Part shown: in pieces, positions 27,659-37,699 of the stretch
Layout of the letters: every line of letters starts with the position of its first letter
Numbering within the stretch: the stretch's first letter is position 1
Assembly: GCA_024516035.1 (NCBI GenBank)
Contig: CM044959.1
Span: 26,330,070-26,394,069, forward strand
From: Bactericera cockerelli
Taxonomy: Eukaryota > Arthropoda > Insecta > Hemiptera > Triozidae
Length of the DNA: 64,000 nt
Direction: 5' to 3'
Made by a program: the position numbers and the translations under genes
The notes under the pieces: generated by a model
The model's input: the letters and a program-made list of their open reading frames with translations, nothing else
Databases searched by the model: none
What the model was told of the DNA's origin: nothing

Positions 27659-27797
27659 CTTGATCGATAATACGGCGGACTTGTAGTCTATACGTCGGTG
27701 GTTCTAGTCACGGTTTCAGGGTAGATTTAGTAAAGCGAGTGTGAGTAATTGTGATATCACGAAAGTGTCTAACACAAATATGATAACTTGATAACTT
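27659..27797 (+). mobile_element. tRNA-derived SINE (family B), 5'-truncated
   Basis: It matches the SINE at 56,034 from CTTGATCGATAA through the B-box-like GGTGGTTC and the unique body TAGATTTAGTAAAGCGAGT to ACACAAATATGATAACTT. The 14-bp direct repeat ACTTCTCGAATAAG flanks it (27,645-27,658 and 27,798-27,811), so it is a complete insertion of a shortened copy made by LINE-type target-primed reverse transcription. Confidence 0.85.
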
Positions 27798-28291
27798 ACT
27801 TCTCGAATAAGTGGAATAGGACCAAAAAGTCACTTAACTCCGGCAGTAACAGCAGTTGTTTTTTTTTTACTTTTTCTAACATTCTAATAATACATCTGAA
27901 TAATTTAATATTTTGTTTATACTACTTATGTACAAATGTACATATATCTTGTGAAGATCTCAATGGCTCCTATCGGGAATTTTCTGAAAAAAGAAAGAAC
28001 AAAGAAAACCACGTGTTTTTGAACTTTGCAAGTATTAGTAGGTTACTGCCTACGACATACTGTAGTTAAGTAATATTGAGATTGTCATAGGCAATGCCTT
28101 TTTCAATACCCAAATGCCCTACTAGCTCTAGCCTGGAGATACCCCTACTAACTTTCACATTATATAAAATGCTCCCCCAAATGAAAAAAGAAGTTCGGTA
28201 CACTCAGGTTTTCCAAATATATTCTCTGAAAACAAAAACGTTTGTTCTTCGTACATTTCTTCTAATGCTCACCAGTTTACCAAAAATGTTC

Positions 28292-28590
28292 TTAACAATT
28301 TGAGCCCCAGAGCTGGGATCGGCGAGTGAGCACGAGGGACCACAAATTTCAGAACCCAACACTCATACATTGCTCCCAAGGACCACAAGAACCTGTTCCC
28401 TATGAGATACACATAGAAACGAATACCATAGGGAGTACTCATGTCTTCCAAGAAAAGGAAGGTCGTGAATACCACATAGAGTACACAAGTCTACAATGAA
28501 ATTTTGGGTGAGTACCATATATGGTACTCATGTCCTCTGTGAAATGTCAGCTGAGGACCATATATGGTATTCATGGGCTCAAAGTGTTAA
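28292..28590. mobile_element. piggyBac-like MITE
   Basis: The ends are inverted repeats: TTAACAATTTGAGCCC at the left, and the reverse complement of TTAACACTTTGAGCCC at the right, one mismatch plus a shifted base apart. TTAA sits at both borders, the target site of the piggyBac superfamily. The interior (about 290 bp) has repeated ACCATATATGGTACTCATG-like motifs and no coding capacity, so this is a non-autonomous miniature element. Confidence 0.7.
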
Positions 28591-28599
28591 GGTCCAAGA

Positions 28600-29200
28600 A
28601 AATTATCAGGCAAAATCACATACCTTTTCTCTTGAAATCTTTGTTGATCCAGAGTAGTGACACCTTGATACCACAGTGAGCAAGACAGAATATGTTTTGA
28701 AGTATCTCTTTAGGGAACTCCTGAACGTTAATAAAATTTATACATAATTCAAGTTACATTCTATCTACAGATTCTGTTCTAGCCAGGTACATTAATGTAT
28801 CTTTGAAAAGTATTTGCTGGGGTGAAATATGTACATTATAGACAAGCTTCGTAAGGCGGGTTGGATATTGTGACAAAAATCCACGTTTGAAATAGTAATT
28901 GAAATTCTTACATTGCAGTTCTCTCTTTAATAGATATTTAATGAAATTTTGGGGCTACTTTGTAAGCGGCAAGTTGCATGCATTGTTTCAGAGCGCGCAT
29001 TATGCGATCCGATGACATGCATTGTACATTATTCTCTCACTTTCTTCGCCAGGGTAGATGGGAGGGAAGGAGCTATTATTAATTATTCATCGTTACAACG
29101 TGCCCGTGGTGGGGGAGGGAGCTTAAATATTCATACCTCTTTTCTTTACGCCATTCCTATAGACTTGCACAGGGTCTGCTACCATCGCACCAAGGGCGAT
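28600..29200. other. No feature seen
   Basis: About 600 bp of ordinary AT-rich non-coding DNA between the piggyBac-like MITE and the 51-bp minisatellite. I see no gene, RNA or clear repeat. Confidence 0.6.
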
Positions 29201-29209
29201 CACAAGGGG

Positions 29210-29252
29210 AGTGATTTGCCTTTGGGTCTAGAAGACCCAAAGGCAAATCACT
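29210..29252. repeat. Perfect hairpin at left edge of the 51-bp array
   Basis: Two exact 20-bp arms (29,210-29,229 and 29,233-29,252) are separated by 3 bases. Each arm is the central part of the 51-bp unit (AGTGATTTGC-TTTGGGTCT type), so one unit is inverted relative to the array that follows. Confidence 0.9.
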
Positions 29253-29813
29253 ACCAAGCCCGATCACAAGAGGAGTCATTTGCTTTTGGGTCTACTAACT
29301 CATACCAAGCCCGATCACAAGGGGAGTGATTTGCTTTTGGGTCTACTAACTCATACCAAGCCCGATCACAAGGGGAGTCATTTGCTTTTGGGTCTACTAG
29401 CTCATACCAAGCCCGATCACAAGAGAAGTGATTTGCTTTTGGGTCTACTAACTCATACCAAGCCCGATCACAAGGAGAGTGATTTGCTTTTGGGTCTACT
29501 AACTCATACCAAGCCCGATCACAAGAGAAGTGATTTGCTTTTGGGTCTACTATCTCATACCAAGTCCGATCACAAGGGGAGTCATTTGCTTTTGGGTCTA
29601 CCTACTCATACCAAGCCAGATCACAAAGGGAGTCATTTGCTTTTGGGTCTACTAACTCATACCAAGCCAGCTCACAAGAGGAGTCATTTGCTTTTGGGTC
29701 TACTAACTTATACCAAGCCAGCTCACAAGAGAAGTGATTTGCTTTTGGGTCTACTAACTCATACCAAGCCAGATCACAAGGGGAGTGATTACCTTTTGGG
29801 TCTACTAGGCGGA
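29253..29813. repeat. 51-bp minisatellite, 11 units
   Basis: Eleven head-to-tail units, each starting ACCAAGCC and carrying GATCACAAG and TTTGCTTTTGGGTCTAC. Unit starts are at 29,253, 29,304, 29,355, 29,406 and so on, always 51 bp apart, with only a few substitutions and no length change. Because 51 is a multiple of three, long frames stay open on both strands, giving 17-residue peptide repeats. There is no other sign that these are genes. Confidence 0.95.
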
Positions 29814-29837
29814 CCAATTATTATTTAAGATTATAAT

Positions 29838-29883
29838 TTTTTTATAGGCACTTTACCCACTTCATTAAAGTGCCTATAAAAAA
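29838..29883. repeat. Perfect hairpin right of the 51-bp array
   Basis: Exact 18-bp arms (29,838-29,855 and 29,866-29,883; core ATAGGCACTTTA) enclose a 10-base loop. It lies 25 bp past the last array unit. It could be a foldback end or a transcript hairpin; I cannot tell which. Confidence 0.85.
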
Positions 29884-30164
29884 GAGAATTATTTCTAAAG
29901 GATGTTAAATAAACATTTTTTAGAGTTAATTTCAGTCGAATCATCATCATTTTATTTTTGTATGTCAACAAATTACAGTCCAAACAGAATTGAGAAAAGT
30001 TATACCTATGTACTAGATGTACAACATGAATATCAATCAGAACATTATAACTGGACAATCTGGACATCTGTTTTGATCTAATTGGCTCTCCTCACCTTAA
30101 GCAGAAATAAATATCTAATTTAATCTAGAAGTTCTTCAGGTGCCACTATATTATTAAAAATGAA

Positions 30165-30430
30165 GCAAGCGTTGATGGCACGTTGACAACACTCATTCCA
30201 ATTCTGTCATTCAAGTTAAGCAACGTCCAGCGAGGTTAGGACTGGGATGGGTGACCAATCAAATTCGAACCCTCGCCTCGTGATGCTGGTTATTCATGGC
30301 CTTAATGAGGCTGGATAAGCTTAATTTGAGTAGCTGGTTTGTGCGTTTCCAGCGAATTCAAATGGTAAAACCCTTCGTGAAATTATAACTATGCAGTTCA
30401 AAGCGACGCGACGCGACGTTAAACCAAATT
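30165..30430 (+). mobile_element. 5S-rRNA-headed SINE
   Basis: The head resembles 5S rRNA: CAAGTTAAGCAACGTC followed by GGTTAGGACTGGGATGGGTGACC, the region holding the internal control elements of 5S genes. The body then shows GTGATGCTGG, GGCTGGATAAG, GAGTAGCTGGTTTG, CCAGCGAATTC, GGTAAAACCC and finally GACGTTAAACCAAATTAAA, shared with the other SINEs of this window. A GACGC triplication sits just before the tail. I did not find a clear target duplication. Confidence 0.75.
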
Positions 30431-30439
30431 AAAGAAACT

Positions 30440-31930
30440 TATAAAGAGGAAAACACACTATTACATACCAAAATAATAAAATACACAAATTCCATCTCCC
30501 TATACTGCCCCACAGTGAGTATGAATATATGTATAATTGTATATGTACATAAATATCTGCTATACCTACTGTCTTGATCATCTGAGAGTGAATATTCAAC
30601 TCCAGACTATGTTATATTATCGCTACTTTGTTTGAGCTTTGAGGAGATTCAAATTTACAGTAGCAAGTTTCAAAGAGCCAAAAGCTATAATATTATAAAG
30701 TCTACTTACTTATTACTAAGCTGTAGATATTTTTGAAATTATACTTGAGTCATTCCGCTTCTATGCAGTTATCAAGATAGAAGATAGCCATGATCATTAT
30801 ACTACCCTGTGATTACTGTATTAGACTACCTCTCTACGCAGAACTATACAAGGTGGAATGCCACACAGGAAAATCTCAAGAGTTGCACATTAGTATTGAC
30901 AAGGCTGAGGGAGGATGTGAAGTTCACCTAGAGTTTATGGTGGCGCCCCTCAGAGCACACCATTTCTAGTAAGGCTGGTTTGAGTGAATGAAAAATCTCC
31001 CTTGTGATAAAAACAAATATGATTCATTAGAATTTTTTCGTTGCCCGGATTTCAGGTTTTTCTGCAGGTTTCTCTCGCCAAGGTTCAAACCTTGGCAAGA
31101 TCTAAAGTTCTGAACATCAGCTCAAACACCTTGGATTCCCTACTCGCTAGGTTAATGTGATGTATGAATCCTGAACTTACCTTTGTGGTAGAAACCTCTG
31201 TATCCTGCATGATAAATGAACATCTGAAGATATCTTGTCAGACCCGGTAGATTCGTTCAAACCCAGGACCTCTTGATTGTAGCCTCGGTGTAACCACCAC
31301 TTGCAGGTACTACCCACATGTGTTCCTACACCAGTCGATATTTTAATGGAAATATTTTATTCTTAGTCACGATTTTTATATTTTTTATTATAATTTAATC
31401 ATCGTGAAACACAAAAATAATAATGTATGTAGGTACTCGCACAACACATGTAGCTAGATTCATATTATGTAGATGTTTACACATATTTATTATGACTAAT
31501 GTAAGGTTTTGTGTGGAGGTAATGAATATAGTGCGGGATTCGAAATTTTCATAACTTCATTGTCGGTGTGATAAAACTGGAATTTGGAAACAAGAAGTTT
31601 CAACGAAGATTCTCTTAAATTTCTGTTAAATGCTTAATAGGTTTTAAAATAAGAAAGAAAACCATCAAAAAAAAAAAAAACCAAGAAGATTAGAGGAGTG
31701 GTGTGTGAATATGGAGCAGAAATTTGCTGTGGAGAATGAAGTATGAAAAAAAAGTTTATTTAAATAAATATTATATAAAAAAACCATGATGAGCTTATAT
31801 TTTGTGTGCATATTTACATTTTTACAAAGGTACTACAAAGATTTGCAAGGCTTTGCTTAACTTCTCTACATGGGAGGTCTGCACTTGAGAAAAGAGGTTT
31901 TAATCCTATCTTCGCTGGAAAAATATCAAA
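30440..31930. other. No gene seen; possible tRNA-like relic
   Basis: Non-coding AT-rich DNA. At about 31,240-31,310 the minus strand has a weak tRNA-like pattern (GGTGGTTACACCGAGG ... GGGTTTGAAC) that may be a decayed SINE head. I see no open frame with protein character. Confidence 0.5.
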
Positions 31931-31939
31931 CAACTACCT

Positions 31940-32045
31940 ATAAACCTCACCCAGCTTGAGTTCGGCCGAATAAAGAGGGTTCGCCTTTGTCACTGGACGT
32001 TGTTTGACTTACGATATCATCAGCGAGACATTGACCACTGAACAC
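31940..32045 (-). mobile_element. 5S-headed SINE relic
   Basis: On the minus strand the order GTAAGTCAAACAACGTCCAG, then GGCCGAACTCAAGCTGGGTG and AGGTTT matches the 5S-head and body junction of the intact copies, with many changes. It is an old, decayed fragment. Confidence 0.55.
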
Positions 32046-32674
32046 TAAGATAACACAAATACTTTGAATGACAGTCCATTCAGAATATTGTCTGGTTATA
32101 TCTGGAATTTGTAACAGTGTGAATTATTTAATACACTAGACTACTACTCGTACTATTTCTAGAAGAACAGAACTACCTAAACAACCCGCCACTGCCATGT
32201 TTCACAGAATAACAACTCAGAAGTAAAATATTAAAAGAAAAATATAAAATTATTTGCAAAGAAATTGCAACCATTCATTATGTTCGAAAATATATTTAAA
32301 TTTTTAACTCCGCAATATTTTTATTGCTAGCTCATGTACGTTTAGTGTTTCAGAAAGAAATCTGAATGCCTATTTTATTTATTAAAACTTGTTAAATTAC
32401 ACTGGAGGAGCTACTGGGTTTACATATTTGTATATTATACATTAGTTACAAGTTTATAATGCTAACTTGATATGATATGGTAAAATAAAATTTAATTATA
32501 TTGTAACCATTATTATAATTTGAAAGGGAAACATGGAAGATCTTATCCTGGTAATGATTCCAATGATTCCGAGTGCTGGGTATCTAATGCCTAACTTACT
32601 TCCCAGGTTCGAGACTAGGGGAGGGCCAGAGAGGCACCACAGAAGTTCTATGGTGAACACAGAAGGTCACCAGA

Positions 32675-32755
32675 GGGGTTTTACACGCCAACTAACCAGC
32701 TATTCACAATAACCTCTCACAGCCTTACTGGGGCTGGAATTTAGTATATTTCCAT
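32675..32755 (-). mobile_element. SINE body relic
   Basis: The minus strand reads CCAGCCCCAGTAAGGCTG, GAGAGGTTATTGTG, AATAGCTGGTT and GTAAAACCCC, matching the common SINE body. No head is recognisable. Confidence 0.5.
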
Positions 32756-33001
32756 AGCAACGGTCAATCGGTATGAAAATAGTAAAAGTTTGAGCAAAAA
32801 TATAACAATCTATAACTGACCACGCTACCTAGGAACATTATTACAGTAAAAGAATTGTCGTATCTATCATGGGAAGGTCGTATAACGGTGTATAGTAGTT
32901 GGGAATTTATTAGATCGCCGTGGCATTGCCTTACTTAATTTTTTTTCTACATACAGGTACATATGTACAAACAAAATTGTCTGTTTATTTACATTGTACA
33001 T

Positions 33002-33337
33002 GGCAGCCTCCGTGGCGTAATGGTTGTGACTACTGCCCGTAGTCCAGAGTTCCCGAGTTCAACTCCCGGTTGGGGCAGACTTTTCGACGAAAATTCTGTT
33101 CCATCCAAACACGTGAGGCTGGCATTTCCGGCCCTACCCAGGCTGGGTGAGGTTAATGTGGGTAGCTGGTACGATTCCCAGCGAATGGAGGGTAAAACCC
33201 CCGTCCTGACTATCTATCTCAGTTAGGACGTTAAAACCAAATAGAATCAACTGGTCACAATAGATCTAATTAGGTCGCAGTGTTAATTGTAAGGGTTTCA
33301 CTGAAAACCCTTCAACCAGGTCAGATAATAATAAAAA
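33002..33337 (+). mobile_element. tRNA-headed SINE with shared body, full length
   Basis: It is flanked by an exact 12-bp duplication TACATTGTACAT (32,990-33,001 and 33,338-33,349). The head is tRNA-like, with an A-box-like TGGCGTAATGG and a B-box-like GAGTTCAACTCC. The body (GGCTGGCATTTCCGG, CCAGGCTGGGTGAGGTTAAT, GTGGGTAGCTGGT, GCGAATGGAGGGTAAAAC, GACGTTAAAACCAAAT) is the same as in the 5S-headed copies. A further 3' segment with an AGGGTTTCACTGAAAACCCT hairpin leads to an ATAATAATAAAAA tail. Pol III promoter boxes, TSD and tail together show a LINE-mobilised retroposon. Confidence 0.93.
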
Positions 33338-33444
33338 TACATTGTACATAAGCCGGCTGATACCTAAGCACAACCGATCTCCTGTAAGCAAAGTTGTACT
33401 ATCCATTGCACGTGAAATAAACTATAGTTTTCGTAAGATTGTTG

Positions 33445-33570
33445 AAGTTAGGCAACGTCCATCGAGGTGAAGCTTTGGTGATAGCAGGGGTGAAGCCTTC
33501 AAATGGCGGGTAATGTCCTGAAATGTCATCATGAAAGAAAAAATGTCGATGTTAAAGAGACGTAAAAAAA
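33445..33570 (+). mobile_element. 5S-headed SINE relic
   Basis: GAAGTTAGGCAACGTCC, ATCGAGGTGAAG and GGTGATAGCAGG match the 5S head and early body. Farther on only ATGGCGGGTAA, TCATCATG and GATGTTAAAG remain. The middle of the body is deleted. Confidence 0.6.
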
Positions 33571-34060
33571 GAAAGAAGAATAAATAGAAAGTTTCTAGGT
33601 TAAACTTTCATTACAAAATGAAAAACTCAAATTTATTTTTCGTAATTTTGTTTTATTTAAAGTTATTTTATTTTGATCAAAATCCGACTATGTACACTTC
33701 ATAAAGAAAATTGTTATAGGTAGCTACCTAAACAGATAAAATGCTATACAAAAACTAGACAATCTTACAAAGTAGTAATACAATGTGGATAAAAATAAAA
33801 CAGAAATTTGGCGTTTTATTACAGTAAACATAAAATCCCCATAAATAACATATTTCATAAGACATGCAACAAGAATAATTCTTTAGATCATTGAGTTACA
33901 AATTTATCAATATACAGATACATATTATTATGGGATTTAAAACAACCAAAGATTGTTGTTTGAAGGAAGACCTTTGAACGTATGTACCTAAGGACCTTCT
34001 TTGATTTTTAGACATCAAAATCGCGTTCCTCAGAACATTTTTCATAGGATTACATCATTA

Positions 34061-34479
34061 TACAGGGTGTCCCGTATACAGATGCAAATATTTTGAGGGT
34101 AGGTTCAGCCCACCGTGAACTATCATATGAGCGAAACTTGCAGTGGGGCATTTTGCTTCGTTAAAGAGTTATGGCCAAATCCCTGTTTTTCCCACAGGTC
34201 AATATTTTTTCATGCAACCAACTGCATTTGAAGGGAAATATGCATGACTATGACTATCCATACATGAAGTAAAAAATTACTTACTGGCTATCATTTCTTT
34301 GAAAACGTGCATCGATCCAAGTGACCTCTAGACCTGTGGGAAAAACAGGGATTTGGCCATAATTCTTTAACGAAGCAAAATGCCCCACTGCAAGTTTCGC
34401 TCATATGTTAGTTCACGGTGGGCTGAACTAGCTGAACCTACCCTCAAAATATTTGCATCTGTATACGGGACACCCTGTA
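34061..34479. mobile_element. Mariner-type foldback MITE
   Basis: Arms of about 140 bp (34,061-34,200 and 34,331-34,481) are near-perfect inverted repeats starting at TACAGGGTGTCCCGTAT, with a loop of about 130 bp. TA dinucleotides flank both ends, as in Tc1/mariner insertions. The right arm has a short duplication (GAACTAGCTGAACC). There is no coding capacity, and the RNA would form a very long hairpin. Confidence 0.85.
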
Positions 34480-34578
34480 TAGTAAGAAATAGTTATTTGG
34501 AGACCCCTTAATCTGGATATTGAATACATAATTATGTACATTAAATAATGTTAAGTGACATTGATCAAATAATTAGTA

Positions 34579-34672
34579 GCTAATGTCACCCATGATTTTA
34601 TGAATCGTTCGAGTGCTACGTATAAGCTAATGTCACCCATGATTTTATGAATCGTTCGAGTGCTACGTATAA
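34579..34672. repeat. 47-bp exact tandem duplication
   Basis: Two identical 47-bp units follow one another (starts 34,579 and 34,626; GCTAATGTCACCCATGATTT and onward). It is either a recent slippage event or an assembly duplication. Confidence 0.9.
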
Positions 34673-34949
34673 GCAGCTCTATTGAACAATAATAAATCTC
34701 CATTACAACGGTCGCATTCCGGTGGCAACTTTGTTTTCAAACTTTGGATCTTTGGATCTACTTTAACACTAACATCGGTTTTTTAAAATTACATTTATTT
34801 ATTCACCATGTAGGTACACTGGTACAGCTAAGCCTTATTCAACGCGCCCAAGGCTTAGTCGGATCATTCGGTCACTTAAAAATAATAATAATATCGCCTT
34901 ATTTATACTGCCCGATTAGGACTATTAAAGTCCCATTATTCCAGCAGTA

Positions 34950-35097
34950 AGCCCAAGACATATTATTATGTGGTAAAAATCCCAAATGGGAGGATAACAT
35001 GTCATGTCCCGGCTGGGTTTCGAACCCACGGCCTCTGTAATCTTTGGATTCACAGAGTGCCGCCTTTACCACTGAGCTACCGGGACAGACAGACAGA
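34950..35097 (-). mobile_element. tRNA-derived SINE (family D)
   Basis: On the minus strand the head begins GTCCCGGTAGCTCAGTGGTA, ends its acceptor with CCGGGAC (7 of 7 pairs) and has a T-arm GTGGGTTCGAAACCCAG. The anticodon arm is not canonical: it folds into a 10-pair stem with a tiny loop, so this is not a working tRNA. About 50 bp of body follows. A blurred second copy at 16,130 and the leading CTGTCTGTC support a repeat family. No TSD found. Confidence 0.6.
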
Positions 35098-35109
35098 AAA
35101 ATGTGGCTT

Positions 35110-35690
35110 TCAGTAGTTTCTTTACGTACCTTTCCAGGCGAAGCTGGAGGACCATCAATATGATGTACCATGATTTTCGTTCACTTCCTCGAATAAATGA
35201 AGATCGCCTTACGATCAAACACCTCGGCCGAGGTGTGAAGAACGCCTATACAAATAAAGAGACAGTTTCAATGTAACAACATAAGCTGTGTCCAAAATAT
35301 TATTCCCAATCTCTCCTGGACTCAGGACTCGAGGCTAAATTCCCATCAGTCACATCCTCATATTACCTATGCTTGTTGAATTGGTGATGCAGGGCCCTGA
35401 ACTTAGGGTTCTGCACAAATCAGGCTATTACAAGTCCGCTGGCAAGTTTGGGGGTCTGAATTTCGGCGGACGAAAAATTTCCAACAGACTCTTACTTCTT
35501 CTAGTCCCTAGGGTTGTAAAAGAATATCCCATTTATATCAACTTGACAGATTGGGACAACAACGAGTAATTTCAATTATTAGAAATAATGTGACAATTTG
35601 TTTTAATTCGACATTTTGTATAATACAACACAAAGGAACACGACATAAATAATATAATGTAGCTACCAGAGCTTATCGTAAGAATTAAGT
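35110..35690. other. No supportable gene
   Basis: Open frames of 60-100 codons exist on both strands but show no domain, signal or conserved motif that I recognise. I see no repeat with clear ends. Confidence 0.5.
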
Positions 35691-35691
35691 A

Positions 35692-36205
35692 CAGTAGAAG
35701 CCCGTTATTATGAACCCCGATATTATGAACTTCGGATAAAATGAACTTTTTCCGGCAGATTTTTTTTGACGTTTTTCTCGAAAAAAAAATTCCTCTCATT
35801 CTCCGGACTGAAGACTCAGATCTAAGAGACCTATTGATGTTGCGTTTAGATGGTTGGAAAAACAACCAGAAGTCGATGTAGTGCAGCTATTACAGCTTAA
35901 ACAAATGAAAGATCTTGCTTTAGAGAAGAGGAGAAAACAAACAAAGCAAAGAAGAATTATTGACTGCTTTAGATCCTCACAATAGGTCTATGTAGTATTT
36001 ACGTATGTATGTACCATTGTACCTAATCTGTACTTAAAATAACATTCAAATACATGTACCTCCGTTCGTATGACCAAAATTTGCCTTATTTTACCTGAAC
36101 ATTATGTAATTATATGGAACCCCGATATTATGAACTTTTACATTGAACCCCGCTATTATGAACTACTCCTGCTCCCAATTAGTTCATGATAACGGGGTTC
36201 TACTG
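35692..36205 (+). mobile_element. Tigger/pogo-like transposon, deleted copy
   Basis: The ends are inverted repeats: CAGTAGAAGCCCGTTATTATG at the left, and the complement of CAGTAGAACCCCGTTATCATG at the right, with TA on both sides. These are typical pogo/Tigger termini. The motif GAACCCCGATATTATGAACT recurs just inside both ends. Of the transposase only the C-terminal tail is left, so the copy is an internal-deletion derivative of about 514 bp. Confidence 0.85.
35842..35985 (+). pseudogene. Tigger-type transposase C-terminal remnant
   Basis: An open frame of 47 codons ends in TAG. It begins AFRWLEKQPE, continues with VQLLQLKQMKDLAL and a basic stretch KRRKQTKQRR, and ends ITD-like (IIDCF). 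This is the usual tail of pogo/Tigger transposases, which cut and paste elements with TA targets in the nucleus. The DNA-binding CENP-B-type helix-turn-helix and the DDE domain are missing, so it cannot be active. There is no start codon of its own. Confidence 0.75.
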
Positions 36206-36557
36206 TACCTATGAAGTAATCACACTCCTAACACTGCACATTGCCTATAACATAGAGAATGCAGGCGTACACATAATCGAGAATCTGTTGGTCCATGTCT
36301 TCAATGACTTTTTTGTTTATCAAACTGACAATTTGAAGCCTTTCCATACATCGTGAAGGTACAACGCACTCCTCGCCTGACACATTCAAGGAGGAATTAG
36401 GTGCTTTTCAAGTCATTTATAACATAAGATCACAAGTTGAATTTGAGAAGTTTAGACGGGCAAAGCCTTTGAGACATATTTCCCTTTATCAATTCAAAAT
36501 AATATCATGTTTACAAGTATCTGATCTCCAATGTAAGGAATTGAATGACTAGTTTTT

Positions 36558-36752
36558 TTTTAATTTGGGTTTAACGCCGCATGGTCATATCACGACGGGG
36601 GTGTTACTCTCCATTCGCGGGTTACTCACATAAACCTCACCCAGCCTGGGTTGGGCCGGAATGCCAGCATCACGAAATCTTCACCTTGCTGGACGTTGCT
36701 TAACTTGGGTGATCCTACGAGAACCGATGCTCAACGCTCTATCGACGCTGTC
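36558..36752 (-). mobile_element. 5S-rRNA-headed SINE
   Basis: Minus-strand insertion flanked by the direct repeat TGACTAGTTTTT (36,546-36,557 and 36,753-36,764). Reading in its own direction: AGCGTCGATAGAGCGTTGAG, GGTTCTCGTAGGATCACCCA, AGTTAAGCAACGTCCAGC, then GTGATGCTGGCATTCCGG and the common body, ending in GCGTTAAACCCAAATT and an A tail. The 5S part stops before the GGATGGGTGACC segment, as in the copy at 37,321. Confidence 0.92.
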
Positions 36753-37320
36753 TGACTAGTTTTTGTATCATAACTATCTAAATCCCGGCACTTTGTTGCC
36801 GTTGAGTTTATTGCCCGTGGCTGGCGTCCTATTTGAATCATTATTGGACCAGATAATCCCGATATCTTGAAAATGGTAATAGATATTTTAATTATGATAA
36901 TTTTCTAGGCAGTTTGACGGTGGTTTAGGGGGGGGTCAACTTTCATGAAATTTTCAATATATGTTACCATTTAAGCTGTGGTATTGTAACTAGACAACCC
37001 CTAAGAGGACATAGTCAGCCAGACACACACTGATTTGAGTTTTTTATATAGAGATTATAAACCTTTCGAGTGGCGTAATACACTTCATCACGGTCAGATT
37101 ATTTTTTGTTTCCCACATTATGCTAGTTCGATTTTCTAGCCTACTCAAATGAGAATCGTCACAGAATCACTATGTCACAGTGATTGACCTTTCATGGGCA
37201 GTCTACAATATTTGTTTCCAAGAACCTTTTAGTCTAACCTGTGATTTTATGGCAAGTCAAAGTTTTATATTTTATTGAAAGATACAATCGGATTCAAGAG
37301 AAGGGACATAAGACAAGATA

Positions 37321-37534
37321 GCCAGCGTCGATGGCGCGTTGAATGCGCCGGTTCTCGTAGAATCATCGAAGTTAAGCAACGTCCAGCGAGGTGAAGACTT
37401 CGTGATGCTGGCATTCCGGGCTGGGTGAGGTCAATGTGGGTAGCAGGTTTGTATGTTTCCTGCGAATGGAGGGTAAAATACCTGTCGTGTATGACCATGC
37501 ACTTGAAAAACGACGTTAAACTCTAATAAAACAA
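37321..37534 (+). mobile_element. 5S-rRNA-headed SINE, intact reference copy
   Basis: 214 bp flanked by the exact 11-bp duplication AAGACAAGATA (37,310-37,320 and 37,535-37,545). The first 70 bp follow 5S rRNA closely (GCCAGCGTCGATGGCGCGTT, CCGGTTCTCGTAGAATCATC, GAAGTTAAGCAACGTCCAGC). The body GTGATGCTGGCATTCCGGGC, GTGAGGTCAATGTGGGTAGC and GAATGGAGGGTAAAA, and the end GACGTTAAACTCTAATAAAA, are shared with the tRNA-headed SINE at 33,002. Confidence 0.95.
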
Positions 37535-37650
37535 AAGACAAGATATAAAGCTGTTGACATTCAAGGTTAGATTTATTTCTCCCGAGCAGGAATCGAGCTC
37601 GCGTCCTGCAGGTTCAGAGACAGGAGAGATAACTTCCTTCATTCTTAGCT

Positions 37651-37693
37651 GATAGAACTAGACTTGTCGCTAGATAGAACTAGACTTGTCGCC
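37651..37693. repeat. 22-bp tandem duplication
   Basis: GATAGAACTAGACTTGTCGC occurs twice in direct succession. It is a small slippage duplication of no evident function. Confidence 0.85.
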
Positions 37694-37699
37694 ATTATG

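Noticed and set aside
29253..29813. CRISPR array
   Set aside because: Units are contiguous and nearly identical with no unique spacers, and the genome is that of an animal.
29280..29828. 182-codon frame of 17-residue peptide repeats
   Set aside because: It is the 51-bp minisatellite read in one frame; the other strand is open too, and nothing besides the divisible period supports a protein.
35015..35097. A genuine tRNA gene on the minus strand
   Set aside because: Acceptor stem pairs perfectly, but the anticodon arm is a 10-pair stem with a 4-base loop and a second copy exists; better read as a SINE head.
37321..37395. A 5S rRNA gene
   Set aside because: Only about 70 bp of 5S similarity, then SINE body and TSDs; not a functional 5S gene.
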